Below are positions 19,663 through 28,324 of a stretch of 64,000 bases of DNA, piece after piece. The DNA is from Marinomonas pontica. GTDB taxonomy: Bacteria; Pseudomonadota; Gammaproteobacteria; Pseudomonadales; Marinomonadaceae. Below the pieces are notes generated by a model that searched no databases, had not been told where the DNA came from, and was given only the letters and a program-made list of their open reading frames with translations. The stretch is from positions 26,338-90,337 of the forward strand of contig NZ_JAODTL010000045.1 of the NCBI RefSeq assembly GCF_026191375.1, given 5' to 3'. How positions within the stretch are numbered: the stretch's first letter is position 1; each line of letters begins with the position of its first letter. A program made the position numbers and the translations under genes.

Positions 19663-20496
19663 ATTAATAATTCGCTTCATTTTAGTGGCAAAGTTTCCAG
19701 TACGAGATTTATCGTGCTGGTTATTTTGTCTATGGCGATGATTGTTGCAGATGTCCGCTATGCTGTCTTTTCGCAAGTAAGGCCTTATTTGACCTTGCTT
19801 GTTACGCCAATTCAAGTTGTTGTAAATACCCCTCAGAAAATGCTCAACTGGGCTGGAGAGCATCTTGCCAGTAGAGAAGGCCTGGTTAAAGAAAACCAAT
19901 CCTTACACGCTGAAATTCTTATTCTACGCAGTCGCCAGCAACGCCTGGAGTCTTTGCAAGCTGAAAACGTTCGTTTGCGTGAGTTATTGGATGCTTCACA
20001 GCGTGTGGATGAAAAGATTGTTATGGCTGAGGTGATCGGCTTTGATCAAAATGCTTACAGTCACAAGCTTATGATTGATAAAGGCTTTTCATCTGGTGCT
20101 TACATAGGGCAGCCGGTTTTGGATGCGACGGGTGTATTAGGGCAGGTGGTAGAAACCGCAGCTTACAGTAGTCGAGTCTTGTTGATTGCTGACGCCAGTC
20201 ATTTTGTGCCGGTGCAGCTTTCTCGCACTGGGTTCAGAGGGATTTTACGTGGTACTGGCAGCTTAACCAGCATGGAGCTAATGAGCGTCCCTCGTTCGGT
20301 AGATATTAAAAAGGGTGATGTACTGACCACTTCAGGTTTGGATAAGCGTTTTCCAAGTGGTTACCCTGTGGGCGTCGTAAGAAGTGTGAAGTATACACAG
20401 GGCAAAGCGTATGCGGATGTGGATGTTGTTCCATTGGCGCAATTGGGTCGCAGTCGTCATGTTATGCTTATTGAAAAGCCTAAGGTAGGACGGTAG
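19663..20496 (+). CDS. mreC: rod-shape-determining protein MreC, apparent ATT start
   Basis: A periplasmic scaffold protein of the elongasome with one N-terminal membrane segment (RFIVLVILSMAMIVADVRY), a coiled coil (about residues 65-110) and a beta-domain (SYNxV-like region VIGFDQNAYSHKLMIDKG). The conservative start is the GTG at 19714, but this removes the cytoplasmic tail and cuts into the membrane segment. Starting at ATT 19663 gives 277 residues beginning xNNSLHFSGKVSSTRF, a typical MreC head, behind a good ribosome site. The gene follows mreB by 16 bases and overlaps mreD by one base. Confidence 0.9.
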   Translation: MNNSLHFSGKVSSTRFIVLVILSMAMIVADVRYAVFSQVRPYLTLLVTPIQVVVNTPQKMLNWAGEHLASREGLVKENQSLHAEILILRSRQQRLESLQAENVRLRELLDASQRVDEKIVMAEVIGFDQNAYSHKLMIDKGFSSGAYIGQPVLDATGVLGQVVETAAYSSRVLLIADASHFVPVQLSRTGFRGILRGTGSLTSMELMSVPRSVDIKKGDVLTTSGLDKRFPSGYPVGVVRSVKYTQGKAYADVDVVPLAQLGRSRHVMLIEKPKVGR

Positions 20497-20969
20497 TGAA
20501 GCCAATTTTTGTGTTTTGTATTACTTTGCTGACAGCGCTTATGCTGGAGGCCGTCCCTTTCCCTGAAGAGCTGGTTTGGTTTCGTCCTGAATGGGCCTTA
20601 TTGGTGATTTTGTACTGGGTTATAGCGCTTCCATTTCGTGTGGGTGTTGGTCTTGCTTGGTTTTTAGGTCTAATGGTTGACCTACTGCAAGGTGGGATTA
20701 TTGGGCAGCATTCTCTAACCTACGTCATTATTTCCTATACCTGCGCCGTTTTTTATAAGCGTTTAAGAATGTACCATCGTTGGCAGCAAGGCTTTTTTAT
20801 CTGCCTTTTGGTGAGCGTAAATCAATTGGTGGACTTTTGGGTTGACCATTATCTTGGGCACGCGGAGCCAACGCTAATGATTTTTATGCCTGCGGTGATT
20901 ACTGGGGTGTTATGGCCTTGGTCTTTTATTATTTTACGCAGTGTTCGTCGTATTTATGCTATTCGATAA
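20496..20969 (+). CDS. mreD: rod-shape-determining protein MreD
   Basis: A 157-residue membrane protein with about five hydrophobic segments that works with MreC and the RodA/PBP2 complex. It starts with GTG, one base overlapping the TAG of mreC, behind AAGGTAGGA. The motifs FRPEWALLVILYWVIALPFRVGVG and LGLMVDLLQGGIIGQHSL are those of MreD. Confidence 0.93.
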   Translation: MKPIFVFCITLLTALMLEAVPFPEELVWFRPEWALLVILYWVIALPFRVGVGLAWFLGLMVDLLQGGIIGQHSLTYVIISYTCAVFYKRLRMYHRWQQGFFICLLVSVNQLVDFWVDHYLGHAEPTLMIFMPAVITGVLWPWSFIILRSVRRIYAIR

Positions 20970-20991
20970 ATTGTTGTTTTAGGGATTATTT

Positions 20992-21600
20992 ATGCTTGTT
21001 TTGGCTTCAGCGTCGCCAAGAAGAAAAGAGTTATTGGGCCTTTTGGTCAAAGAGTTTTTGGTGCTGCCTGCTGATATTGATGAAACGCCTCACGAGCATG
21101 AAGACGCCAAAGAGTATGTTATTCGTATGGCGGTTGAGAAGGCGAGAGCGTCTGCCTTGATGTATTCGCATCAGTCTCAACAAGACGTAAACGCAATTTT
21201 TATTGCTTCCGACACCAGTGTGGTCGTCGATGGTAAAGTTTTAGGTAAACCTTCCTCATTAAGTGAATCAAAGTCTATGCTTAGACTTTTGTCTGGGCGA
21301 TCCCATCAGGTCATCACCTCTTTGTGTGTTTGTAATTTGGCCTTTGAGCATGTCGCCACTGAGTGTGTGACTAGCAATGTCTCATTTCGATCAATTTCAG
21401 ACGTTGAAATGGATCAATATTGGAAAACAAATGAGCCTCAAGATAAGGCGGGTTCTTATGCTATTCAAGGGCTAGGCTCTGTTTTTGTGAGTTCTATGTC
21501 AGGTTCATACTCTGCGGTGGTGGGTCTGCCACTTTATGAAACGGCGCAATTATTAGCGCAGTTCGGTATACATTCTTTGGAGGAAATGTCTCATGAGTGA
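20992..21600 (+). CDS. Maf-type nucleoside triphosphate pyrophosphatase (YhdE-like)
   Basis: A 202-residue housecleaning hydrolase, likely acting on dTTP/UTP and modified pyrimidine nucleotides. The P-loop-like motif LASASPRRKELL, the catalytic Asp in IASDTSVVVDGKVLGKP and DKAGSYAIQGLG are present. The position between mreD and rng matches E. coli yhdE. The stop region overlaps the start of rng by eight bases. Confidence 0.92.
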   Translation: MLVLASASPRRKELLGLLVKEFLVLPADIDETPHEHEDAKEYVIRMAVEKARASALMYSHQSQQDVNAIFIASDTSVVVDGKVLGKPSSLSESKSMLRLLSGRSHQVITSLCVCNLAFEHVATECVTSNVSFRSISDVEMDQYWKTNEPQDKAGSYAIQGLGSVFVSSMSGSYSAVVGLPLYETAQLLAQFGIHSLEEMSHE

Positions 21601-23047
21601 AGATGTACTCATTAATGTTACTCCTATGGAGATTCGTGTTGCTCTTGTAGAGAACGGTGTATTGCAAGAGGTTTATATTGAGCGCTCCAGTCGCAAAGGC
21701 ATTGTAGGAAATATCTACCAGGGTAAGGTGGTTCGGGTTTTGCCTGGTATGCAGGCCGCTTTTGTGGATATTGGTTTGGAACGGGCCGCGTTTATTCATG
21801 TTTCTGAGGTGGTCAATAGGGATGCGGTTAATCCAAGTGATCAAATTGGAGATTATTTGCGTGAGGGTCAGTCTTTGGTTGTTCAGGTAACGAAAGACCC
21901 TATTAGCTCAAAGGGCGCTCGACTCACCACGCACCTTTCTATTCCTTCCCGTTATTTGGTCTACATGCCGGATCAGGCGCACGTTGGTGTCAGTCAGAGA
22001 ATTGAAGATGAAGTAGAGCGTGAGCGACTAAAGTCTCTTGTTTCTGAGGCGCTAACAGACGCGGATGAAAACAGTGGTTATATTTTAAGAACCGCCGCGG
22101 AAAGAGCGGGTGAAGAAGAAATTTTGTCAGACATTAAGTTTTTGACACGTCTCTGGCAATCGGTAAAGCGCAGAATGCAGAACGCAAAAGCCCCTTCTAT
22201 TATTTATGAAGACTTGCCTCTACATTTGCGCACAATGCGTGATTTGGTGGGATTAACTACAGAGAAGATTCGTATTGATTCAAAGGAGAATTACGCTAAG
22301 TTGCGTGCCTTTGCCGAAGACTTTATTCCTGAGCTACGAGACCGTATTGAGTATTACCCTGGCGAGCGTCCTATTTTTGACCTTTACAGTGTGGAGGACG
22401 AAATTCACAAGGCGTTGGATCGCAAGGTGCAATTGAAGTCGGGTGGTTATTTGTTGGTTGAGCAAACGGAATCGATGACGACCATTGATGTCAACACAGG
22501 GGCTTTTGTTGGCAGTCGAAATTTAGAAGAGACCATTTATAAGACCAACCTAGAGGCGGCCACAGCAATTGGCCGCCAATTGAGGCTAAGAAATCTCGGT
22601 GGGATTATCATTATTGATTTTATCGACATGGAAGACGAAGAGCATAAGCGTCAAGTATTGCGAATGCTTGAGAAAATATTGGATACGGATCACGCTAAGA
22701 CGAAAATTACAGGTGTTTCTGAGCTGGGCTTGGTTGAAATGACCAGAAAAAGAACCCGCGAAAGTCTTGGTCAGACCTTATGTGAGCCGTGTCGATCTTG
22801 TCGAGGAAGCGGTCTAGTGAAAACGCCTGAAACCGTGTGTTACGAAGTTTTTCGCGAGATTTTGAGGGCTGACAGGGCCTATAACTCACAAACTTATACC
22901 GTATTGGCTGCCAGTTCTGTTGTTGAGCGATTTCTTGATGAAGAAAGTGCCGCTGTCGCCGAGTTGGAGGCGTTTATTGGAAAAACCATTCGATTCCAAG
23001 TGGACTCTGTTTACACACAAGATCAATATGACGTTGTTTTACGCTAG
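21593..23047 (+). CDS. rng: ribonuclease G
   Basis: A 484-residue endoribonuclease that matures 16S rRNA 5' ends and takes part in mRNA decay. It has an S1 domain (GNIYQGKVVRVLPGMQAAFVDIG), an RNase-H-like core with metal ligands in TTIDVNTGAFVG and IIIIDFIDMEDEEH, and the Zn-link CEPCRSCRGSG. The length matches E. coli RNase G (489), and it lacks the long C-terminal scaffold of RNase E. Its ATG overlaps the end of the maf-type gene. Confidence 0.96.
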   Translation: MSEDVLINVTPMEIRVALVENGVLQEVYIERSSRKGIVGNIYQGKVVRVLPGMQAAFVDIGLERAAFIHVSEVVNRDAVNPSDQIGDYLREGQSLVVQVTKDPISSKGARLTTHLSIPSRYLVYMPDQAHVGVSQRIEDEVERERLKSLVSEALTDADENSGYILRTAAERAGEEEILSDIKFLTRLWQSVKRRMQNAKAPSIIYEDLPLHLRTMRDLVGLTTEKIRIDSKENYAKLRAFAEDFIPELRDRIEYYPGERPIFDLYSVEDEIHKALDRKVQLKSGGYLLVEQTESMTTIDVNTGAFVGSRNLEETIYKTNLEAATAIGRQLRLRNLGGIIIIDFIDMEDEEHKRQVLRMLEKILDTDHAKTKITGVSELGLVEMTRKRTRESLGQTLCEPCRSCRGSGLVKTPETVCYEVFREILRADRAYNSQTYTVLAASSVVERFLDEESAAVAELEAFIGKTIRFQVDSVYTQDQYDVVLR

Positions 23048-23065
23048 CCAAAGTAGGGCCTATCA

Positions 23066-26000
23066 ATGTATTGGTTACTGCGAAAGCTGATTCTTGTTGT
23101 TTTTTGGGGGGCGGTTACTTTTTCAGCGCTGCTTGCTGTATTTGCTTTGGGTGTCGGGCAGCTATTTCCTTACCTTGACCATTATCGTCCCCAAATAGAG
23201 AAGAATTTAGGGCAAATTGTGGGTTACCCAGTCACTCTTGCTGGCATTGATGGCCGTCTTGAGGGAGTTGATCCTACGGTCTCTGTAAGTGGGTTTGAGC
23301 TGTCGGCTGGTGGCCAGTCAGCGATAGTTATTGATGAAATGCGGGTGCGTCTTGACACCGTAAAATCATTACTGACATTGAGCCCTCAGTTTACCTATAT
23401 TCGATTCGTTCGACCTTATGTTGGGTTGCAAGAAGCAGAGGGGCAGTGGCGGCTAAAAGGCGCTACTCCTTCACGCAACGTACGTAACGAGGTAGGTGTC
23501 GAACGTGTTTTAGACTACTTGTCAGCTCAGCGTAATTTTTCAATTTATGATGCCAAAATAGCGCTGGATAGCGAACAATTTGGTGAGCATTCATTACGCA
23601 TTCCTCATATCTACATCTTTCAAAAAGCCTATGAATCCCTTTTAACATCGACTCTGTTTCTAGACGATGGGGCTTCGCCTTTCCAAATAAGTGCTCGTAT
23701 TGATCAGGGACGCAGTTTGCTTGGTAATTATCGGGTCAAAGCGTCTTTAAATGCCCCTTTTATGACTTTGCCTGTCAGTCGTTACCTTGCAACCAATGAC
23801 TATAACTTGGAATCAATAAGCTTCGGTGGTGATGTCTGGTTGGATGCATTTATTGGTAAAGAAGTGGAGGTGCGAGCTGAGTCTGCACGTTTCGCTTTTA
23901 CGTTTGCAGACGGAGAACGATACGACGCAACCTCTTCTATAAAGTTACGCTATTCTCAACAGCGTCCTAGTGTGCGGATGGATGTTCACAACATGACTAT
24001 TGCGGATGAAGTAGGCACTCAGTCAGCCATTAATTGGGTGTTTGATTGGTCATCTGTAACAAATCGCTCGGTGGTCCGTTTTGATCAAGCTGACCTTGGG
24101 TTGGCGCACAAAATTGCTAACCATTTTTTGCCTGAAGACTCTAATGCGAGTCGCATATTGAATGGATTGAACCCTACTGGAGCCGCAAAAAATGGCAGTG
24201 TTCAATTAACGAATAGCAGTGACGGTCTTTCTTTTCAGTTTTTAAGCAATTTGTACGGGGCCGCCATTGATGATTATAACGGAATCCCTAAAGCCGATAA
24301 TATTAATGGTGTGTTTAGTTTGTCGGATGACGCTGGTTATATCGATTTTCGAGGCAGCCACAGTCAGTTGGGCTTTGCGACGGTATATGACGAGTCGTGG
24401 TTAACGGACGCGCTGTCTGGTTATGTGAGTTGGCAGCAGCAACAGGATATCTTTTTGGTTAGTGGTCGTGATTTGTCAGTGCGTCGTAATAATGCAGACA
24501 TTAGTGCTGGCTTTCGTTTGGAAGTGAGGAAGGACGCACCAGATTGGCTGGCTTTGGATTTGCATGGGCAAAACCTGTCTGTCGATGAGCGTATGACGTA
24601 TTTACCACCTAGGGCACTTGATGATTCAATAATGTCTTGGCTGGCGGGGGCTTTTCCTAACTCTGGCGACATAACTGAAGTGGATGTCTTGGTTCAAAGT
24701 GAATTGTCTGAAGGTGCTTCGCCGCATGTTCGCGTAAAAATGGCGCTGCAAAATACAGATGTATCTTTTGATAAAGATTGGCCGGTTGCACAAAGCGTCA
24801 ATGGTGAGTTTGCTTTGGATGACTCAGGTGTCAAAGTGGTTGTGGATTCGGCGCTTTGGCAAGATGTGTCTGTCAATAATTTAACGGTGGCTGTTCCCAT
24901 TACAGGCGGAGTGGCTAACTGGTTGAACATCACTGGTGGAATTGATGATGACGCCTCCAAAATACTGTCGACATTAAAATCGACACCACTGGTAGATTCC
25001 GTGCTTTCTCCTTTCACGAACTGGACGTTAGGAGGAAAAGTGAGTGGGGATTTTGATCTTGCCATTCCTTTCTCTTCAGACATGCAGCCTAAGGTTCGGT
25101 TGCTTGTTAACTTCAATGATAATCCATTGCAGATAGGCGATCTGGATCTAAATGGTCAAATCAATGACGGGCGTTTGCAATTTAGTTCTGGGCAGGGAAT
25201 TACCAACACCGAATTTGACATTCAGGCATTAGGAGGGGTGTCTCATTTGGCGCTGACTTCTTCTGTGACCTCAGATGGTGGTATGGCGATTCAAGGGGAA
25301 CTTGCAGGAAAGGTAGGGCTGAAAGAAACCTTAACATGGCGGCAAGCAGGCAATGAGGCCGTAGCCCGTGTGTCTGGTTTGGTGGAATACACAGGCTCAC
25401 TTGCTGTCAACCAGTCACAAAGTGGTCAGGTTGATCTGATCATCAACAGTGATTTGTTAGGTGGGCAAATAGATTTACCTGAGCCCATTGGTAAAGGACC
25501 TGCTGAGCAAAAAGACCTGCAAGTTAAAGTTAGGCAGCATGAAAAAGATATCGTTATTGATGCAGATTATGGGACCTTTTCTAAAGCCAGATTGTTGTTG
25601 CAAAATAGTGCTTTTGTTGGGGGCGAGCTTGTATTAAGTGCCAGTCAAGACAAAAACTTGAATGCCACTATTCCAAATGGCTTGGTTGTCAGTGGAGACT
25701 TTGATCGTATTCTTGTCCAAAATTGGCAGTCAGTTATCGCTGATTTTTCAAATGCATCAAATGCTTCTGACGCTGTGGAGATTCCCTCCTTACCAGCTTG
25801 GTTGAGTAAGGTCGACCTAATCGTTGATGAGGTTGTCGTTAACCCTAGTAACACCTGGCATAACTTCAAAGTATCCTACAGTGCGGCAACGGATAAGCCG
25901 CTGTTTGTTAGCTCAGATGAAGTCAATTTTTCATTCTCAAATGACGCTGGTGTTCCTAATCTTCATTTTGGCTTCTTAAGTTGGAATACAGATTCTTCTG

Positions 26001-26884
26001 AGGACCAAGAAGAGACCAAGGGAAAGGGCGCGCCAATTTCAGCCAAGCAAATTCCGAGTATGACATTGGCTATAGACCAGCTTTATTTTAATGGAAAGCC
26101 CTACGGTGACTGGTTGTTATCTGTCGCTAGAGAGGGTGATGTCGTTAGAATTGATCCAATTTCATCTAAATTAAAAACAGGTGATTTTAAGGGGAGTTTG
26201 TTTTGGCAAGACAGAGGGGATGCTTCTAGTGTGGAATTGACTATTGCGGCCAGTGGTGCTGATCTTGCTGAATTGACAAAAAAATTTACTAACGACGACG
26301 CTTTTGTGTCCTCCAAGAAGTATAAAATTGATGTGGGTTTAAGCTGGAAGGGGCATCCGTTTTATTTTGATCGCGAATCTGTATCGGGTCGGATTGGCTT
26401 CTCTGCTACCAATGGTAATTTCAGAAAAGTCGATGAATTACCTGCTTTCTTAAAAGCGTTGGGGATATTTAATATTGGTGCTTTGAGTCGTCGACTTTTG
26501 TTGGATTTTTCAGATGTTTATGAGCCTGGGTTGACATACGACGAATTCAAAGGTGTGTTGACGCTAGGTGATGGCATTCTGAAAACGGTTTCGCCTATAA
26601 CCATTATCTCCCCTAGTGCTGAGCTTGTTGTTGCGGGTGAAGCCGATATTGTCAATGAAACACTCAATGAAAAATTGACCGCCACGTTTCCTTTGACCGG
26701 TACTTTGCCGTTGGCTGGGCTAATTTGGGGGACACCACAGTTGGCTGGGCTGCTGTTTATTACCGATAAATTGATTGGTGATCAGCTGTCGAAAGTCACC
26801 AGTGTTCAATACAAAGTGGAAGGTTCGTTCAACGATCCATTGATGACGCCAGTGCGTTACCAACCAGTGGAGAAGTCGAAATAA
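23066..26884 (+). CDS. yhdP: YhdP-family AsmA-like inter-membrane lipid transport protein
   Basis: A 1272-residue protein, the same size as E. coli YhdP (1266). One N-terminal membrane segment (VVFWGAVTFSALLAVFALGVG) anchors a long periplasmic part rich in beta-strand repeats, ending in the AsmA-like C-terminal domain with LPLAGLIWGTPQLAGLLFITDKLIG. Members bridge the inner and outer membranes and move phospholipids, together with TamB and YdbH. It sits between rng and the nitrilase gene, the usual place. No frameshift is visible over its whole length. Confidence 0.92.
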   Translation: MYWLLRKLILVVFWGAVTFSALLAVFALGVGQLFPYLDHYRPQIEKNLGQIVGYPVTLAGIDGRLEGVDPTVSVSGFELSAGGQSAIVIDEMRVRLDTVKSLLTLSPQFTYIRFVRPYVGLQEAEGQWRLKGATPSRNVRNEVGVERVLDYLSAQRNFSIYDAKIALDSEQFGEHSLRIPHIYIFQKAYESLLTSTLFLDDGASPFQISARIDQGRSLLGNYRVKASLNAPFMTLPVSRYLATNDYNLESISFGGDVWLDAFIGKEVEVRAESARFAFTFADGERYDATSSIKLRYSQQRPSVRMDVHNMTIADEVGTQSAINWVFDWSSVTNRSVVRFDQADLGLAHKIANHFLPEDSNASRILNGLNPTGAAKNGSVQLTNSSDGLSFQFLSNLYGAAIDDYNGIPKADNINGVFSLSDDAGYIDFRGSHSQLGFATVYDESWLTDALSGYVSWQQQQDIFLVSGRDLSVRRNNADISAGFRLEVRKDAPDWLALDLHGQNLSVDERMTYLPPRALDDSIMSWLAGAFPNSGDITEVDVLVQSELSEGASPHVRVKMALQNTDVSFDKDWPVAQSVNGEFALDDSGVKVVVDSALWQDVSVNNLTVAVPITGGVANWLNITGGIDDDASKILSTLKSTPLVDSVLSPFTNWTLGGKVSGDFDLAIPFSSDMQPKVRLLVNFNDNPLQIGDLDLNGQINDGRLQFSSGQGITNTEFDIQALGGVSHLALTSSVTSDGGMAIQGELAGKVGLKETLTWRQAGNEAVARVSGLVEYTGSLAVNQSQSGQVDLIINSDLLGGQIDLPEPIGKGPAEQKDLQVKVRQHEKDIVIDADYGTFSKARLLLQNSAFVGGELVLSASQDKNLNATIPNGLVVSGDFDRILVQNWQSVIADFSNASNASDAVEIPSLPAWLSKVDLIVDEVVVNPSNTWHNFKVSYSAATDKPLFVSSDEVNFSFSNDAGVPNLHFGFLSWNTDSSEDQEETKGKGAPISAKQIPSMTLAIDQLYFNGKPYGDWLLSVAREGDVVRIDPISSKLKTGDFKGSLFWQDRGDASSVELTIAASGADLAELTKKFTNDDAFVSSKKYKIDVGLSWKGHPFYFDRESVSGRIGFSATNGNFRKVDELPAFLKALGIFNIGALSRRLLLDFSDVYEPGLTYDEFKGVLTLGDGILKTVSPITIISPSAELVVAGEADIVNETLNEKLTATFPLTGTLPLAGLIWGTPQLAGLLFITDKLIGDQLSKVTSVQYKVEGSFNDPLMTPVRYQPVEKSK

Positions 26885-27717
26885 TGGATTCTTTGAAAAT
26901 AGCCGCAATACAATTGACGAGTACTCAAGATTGGTTGGTCAATATTAATGAAGTGGAGCGGTTGGTTGGTTTGGCTGTCAGGGACGGCGCGCGTTTGGTT
27001 GTTTTGCCTGAGAATGTCTTTCTTTTTGATGGGAAGCGCATGCGAACGTTAGCGGAATCGGATGATCAGTCAACGATTTTTGAAAGGGTGTCTGTTTTAG
27101 CAAAAAAATACGGTATTTATCTTGTGGTTGGCTCTCATCCGTCAGCTTTTCGTCCAGATGGACGTTTGGTCCCAGATGGACGGGTAAGGCAAAGTTGTTG
27201 GGTAATTGATCCAGTAGGGCAGATCGTAGAGAGGTATGACAAAATTCACCTTTTTGATGTCACTGTGGATGACAAAGCGGCCTCTTATAAAGAGTCGGAT
27301 GTGATCGAAAAGGGAGAGTTGGCGTTAAAAACGGTGGATGTTGACGGTTTTAAGGTGGGTTTAAGTGTCTGCTATGATTTAAGATTTCCTGAACTATATC
27401 GAGCGCTGACTGAGTTAGGTGCAGAAGTCCTACTCGTTCCTGCTGCGTTTACTTATGTGACAGGACGAGCTCATTGGCACACACTTTTAGCGGCGCGTGC
27501 AATAGAAAATCAATGCTATGTTCTGGGGGTGGGGCAATGTGGTTGGCACAATTCAACTCGTCACACCTATGGCAATAGTGCTCTCTATTCACCTTTTGGG
27601 GAGTCTCTTGATAGACTACAAGAAGAGTCTGGGTATTTTGTGCATGAAATGAAAAAGCAGGCTATTGAAGATTGTCGGACAAAAATGCCCTGTTTTTCCC
27701 ATCGTAGATTACTTTAA
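26884..27717 (+). CDS. carbon-nitrogen hydrolase (Nit family, deaminated glutathione amidase type)
   Basis: A 277-residue amidase of the nitrilase superfamily. The Glu-Lys-Cys triad is visible: Glu43 in LPENVFLFDG, Lys in RYDKIHLFDV and Cys in GLSVCYDLRFPELYR. The sequence resembles the Nit1 group, which hydrolyses deaminated glutathione. Its ATG overlaps the TAA of yhdP by one base, so the two are coupled. In many relatives tldD follows; here it does not. Confidence 0.88.
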   Translation: MDSLKIAAIQLTSTQDWLVNINEVERLVGLAVRDGARLVVLPENVFLFDGKRMRTLAESDDQSTIFERVSVLAKKYGIYLVVGSHPSAFRPDGRLVPDGRVRQSCWVIDPVGQIVERYDKIHLFDVTVDDKAASYKESDVIEKGELALKTVDVDGFKVGLSVCYDLRFPELYRALTELGAEVLLVPAAFTYVTGRAHWHTLLAARAIENQCYVLGVGQCGWHNSTRHTYGNSALYSPFGESLDRLQEESGYFVHEMKKQAIEDCRTKMPCFSHRRLL

Positions 27718-27723
27718 TAAAAA

Positions 27724-27754
27724 CCCTTGTTTACAACATATAGCTAAACAAGGG
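27724..27754. terminator. terminator between convergent nitrilase gene and darP
   Basis: CCCTTGTTTA and TAAACAAGGG form a perfect ten-base stem. On the minus strand a T-run (TTTTTATT) follows at once, so it is a good terminator for darP. On the plus strand the T-run is poor. Confidence 0.8.
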
Positions 27755-27781
27755 CTTCATAACGGGTTATTTTGGATTGAG

Positions 27782-28318
27782 TTAGTCTTTTAGCCCGAGT
27801 CTTTTTTCTTCTACTTCACGCAAAAAGCGAAACAGTTTTTTGCGGTTTGTTGTATTTGCGCCTTGGGATACTTCTTTTTGAGATTGACGAATCAGCTGTC
27901 TGAGCAATTGAATGTCTTCAATCTCTGGGTTTTCATCTAGGTATTGAGACAGAACCTCTTTGCTGTTTTCGCCAATCAATGCATCACGTTTAAGTTCTAG
28001 CTGATGGAACAGTTTGTTGTAAGCGGCAGAGGTGGTGTCAAAAAGTGCAACACGGTGCGCGATGGCTTCATGATCTTCTGTGCGCATTACTTTGCCAATG
28101 TATTGCAAATGTCTTCTCATTGCTTCGTGCTGCTTTATGCGGCCAGCTTCAACAAATGCTTCACGTAATGTGTCAGACATTTCTACTTTTTTAAGTTGGT
28201 TTTTGCTTAAGCCTAGTAGCTTTTTGCCAAGATCTTGTAAGGCTTCCATTTCACGCTTGATCTGGGTTTTGCTTTTAGGGATATCTTCTTCGTTTTCAAA
28301 TTGATCAAAGTCTGTCAT
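27782..28318 (-). CDS. darP: ribosome-associated protein DarP (YjgA)
   Basis: A 178-residue helical, basic protein that binds late 50S assembly intermediates. The core PKSKTQIKREMEALQDLGKKL and ALPxxD-like region, and the C-terminal RQLIRQSQKEV followed by NRKKLFRFLREV, match E. coli YjgA. It lies seven bases after mgtE and faces the nitrilase gene. Confidence 0.93.
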   Translation of the reverse strand: MTDFDQFENEEDIPKSKTQIKREMEALQDLGKKLLGLSKNQLKKVEMSDTLREAFVEAGRIKQHEAMRRHLQYIGKVMRTEDHEAIAHRVALFDTTSAAYNKLFHQLELKRDALIGENSKEVLSQYLDENPEIEDIQLLRQLIRQSQKEVSQGANTTNRKKLFRFLREVEEKRLGLKD

Positions 28319-28324
28319 GGGAAC

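Noticed and set aside
19714..20496. GTG start for mreC
   Set aside because: It cuts the cytoplasmic tail and the membrane anchor and has no good ribosome site; ATT 19663 fits better.
24694..25116. 140-codon minus-strand open frame in yhdP
   Set aside because: It is a shadow of the long yhdP frame on the other strand.
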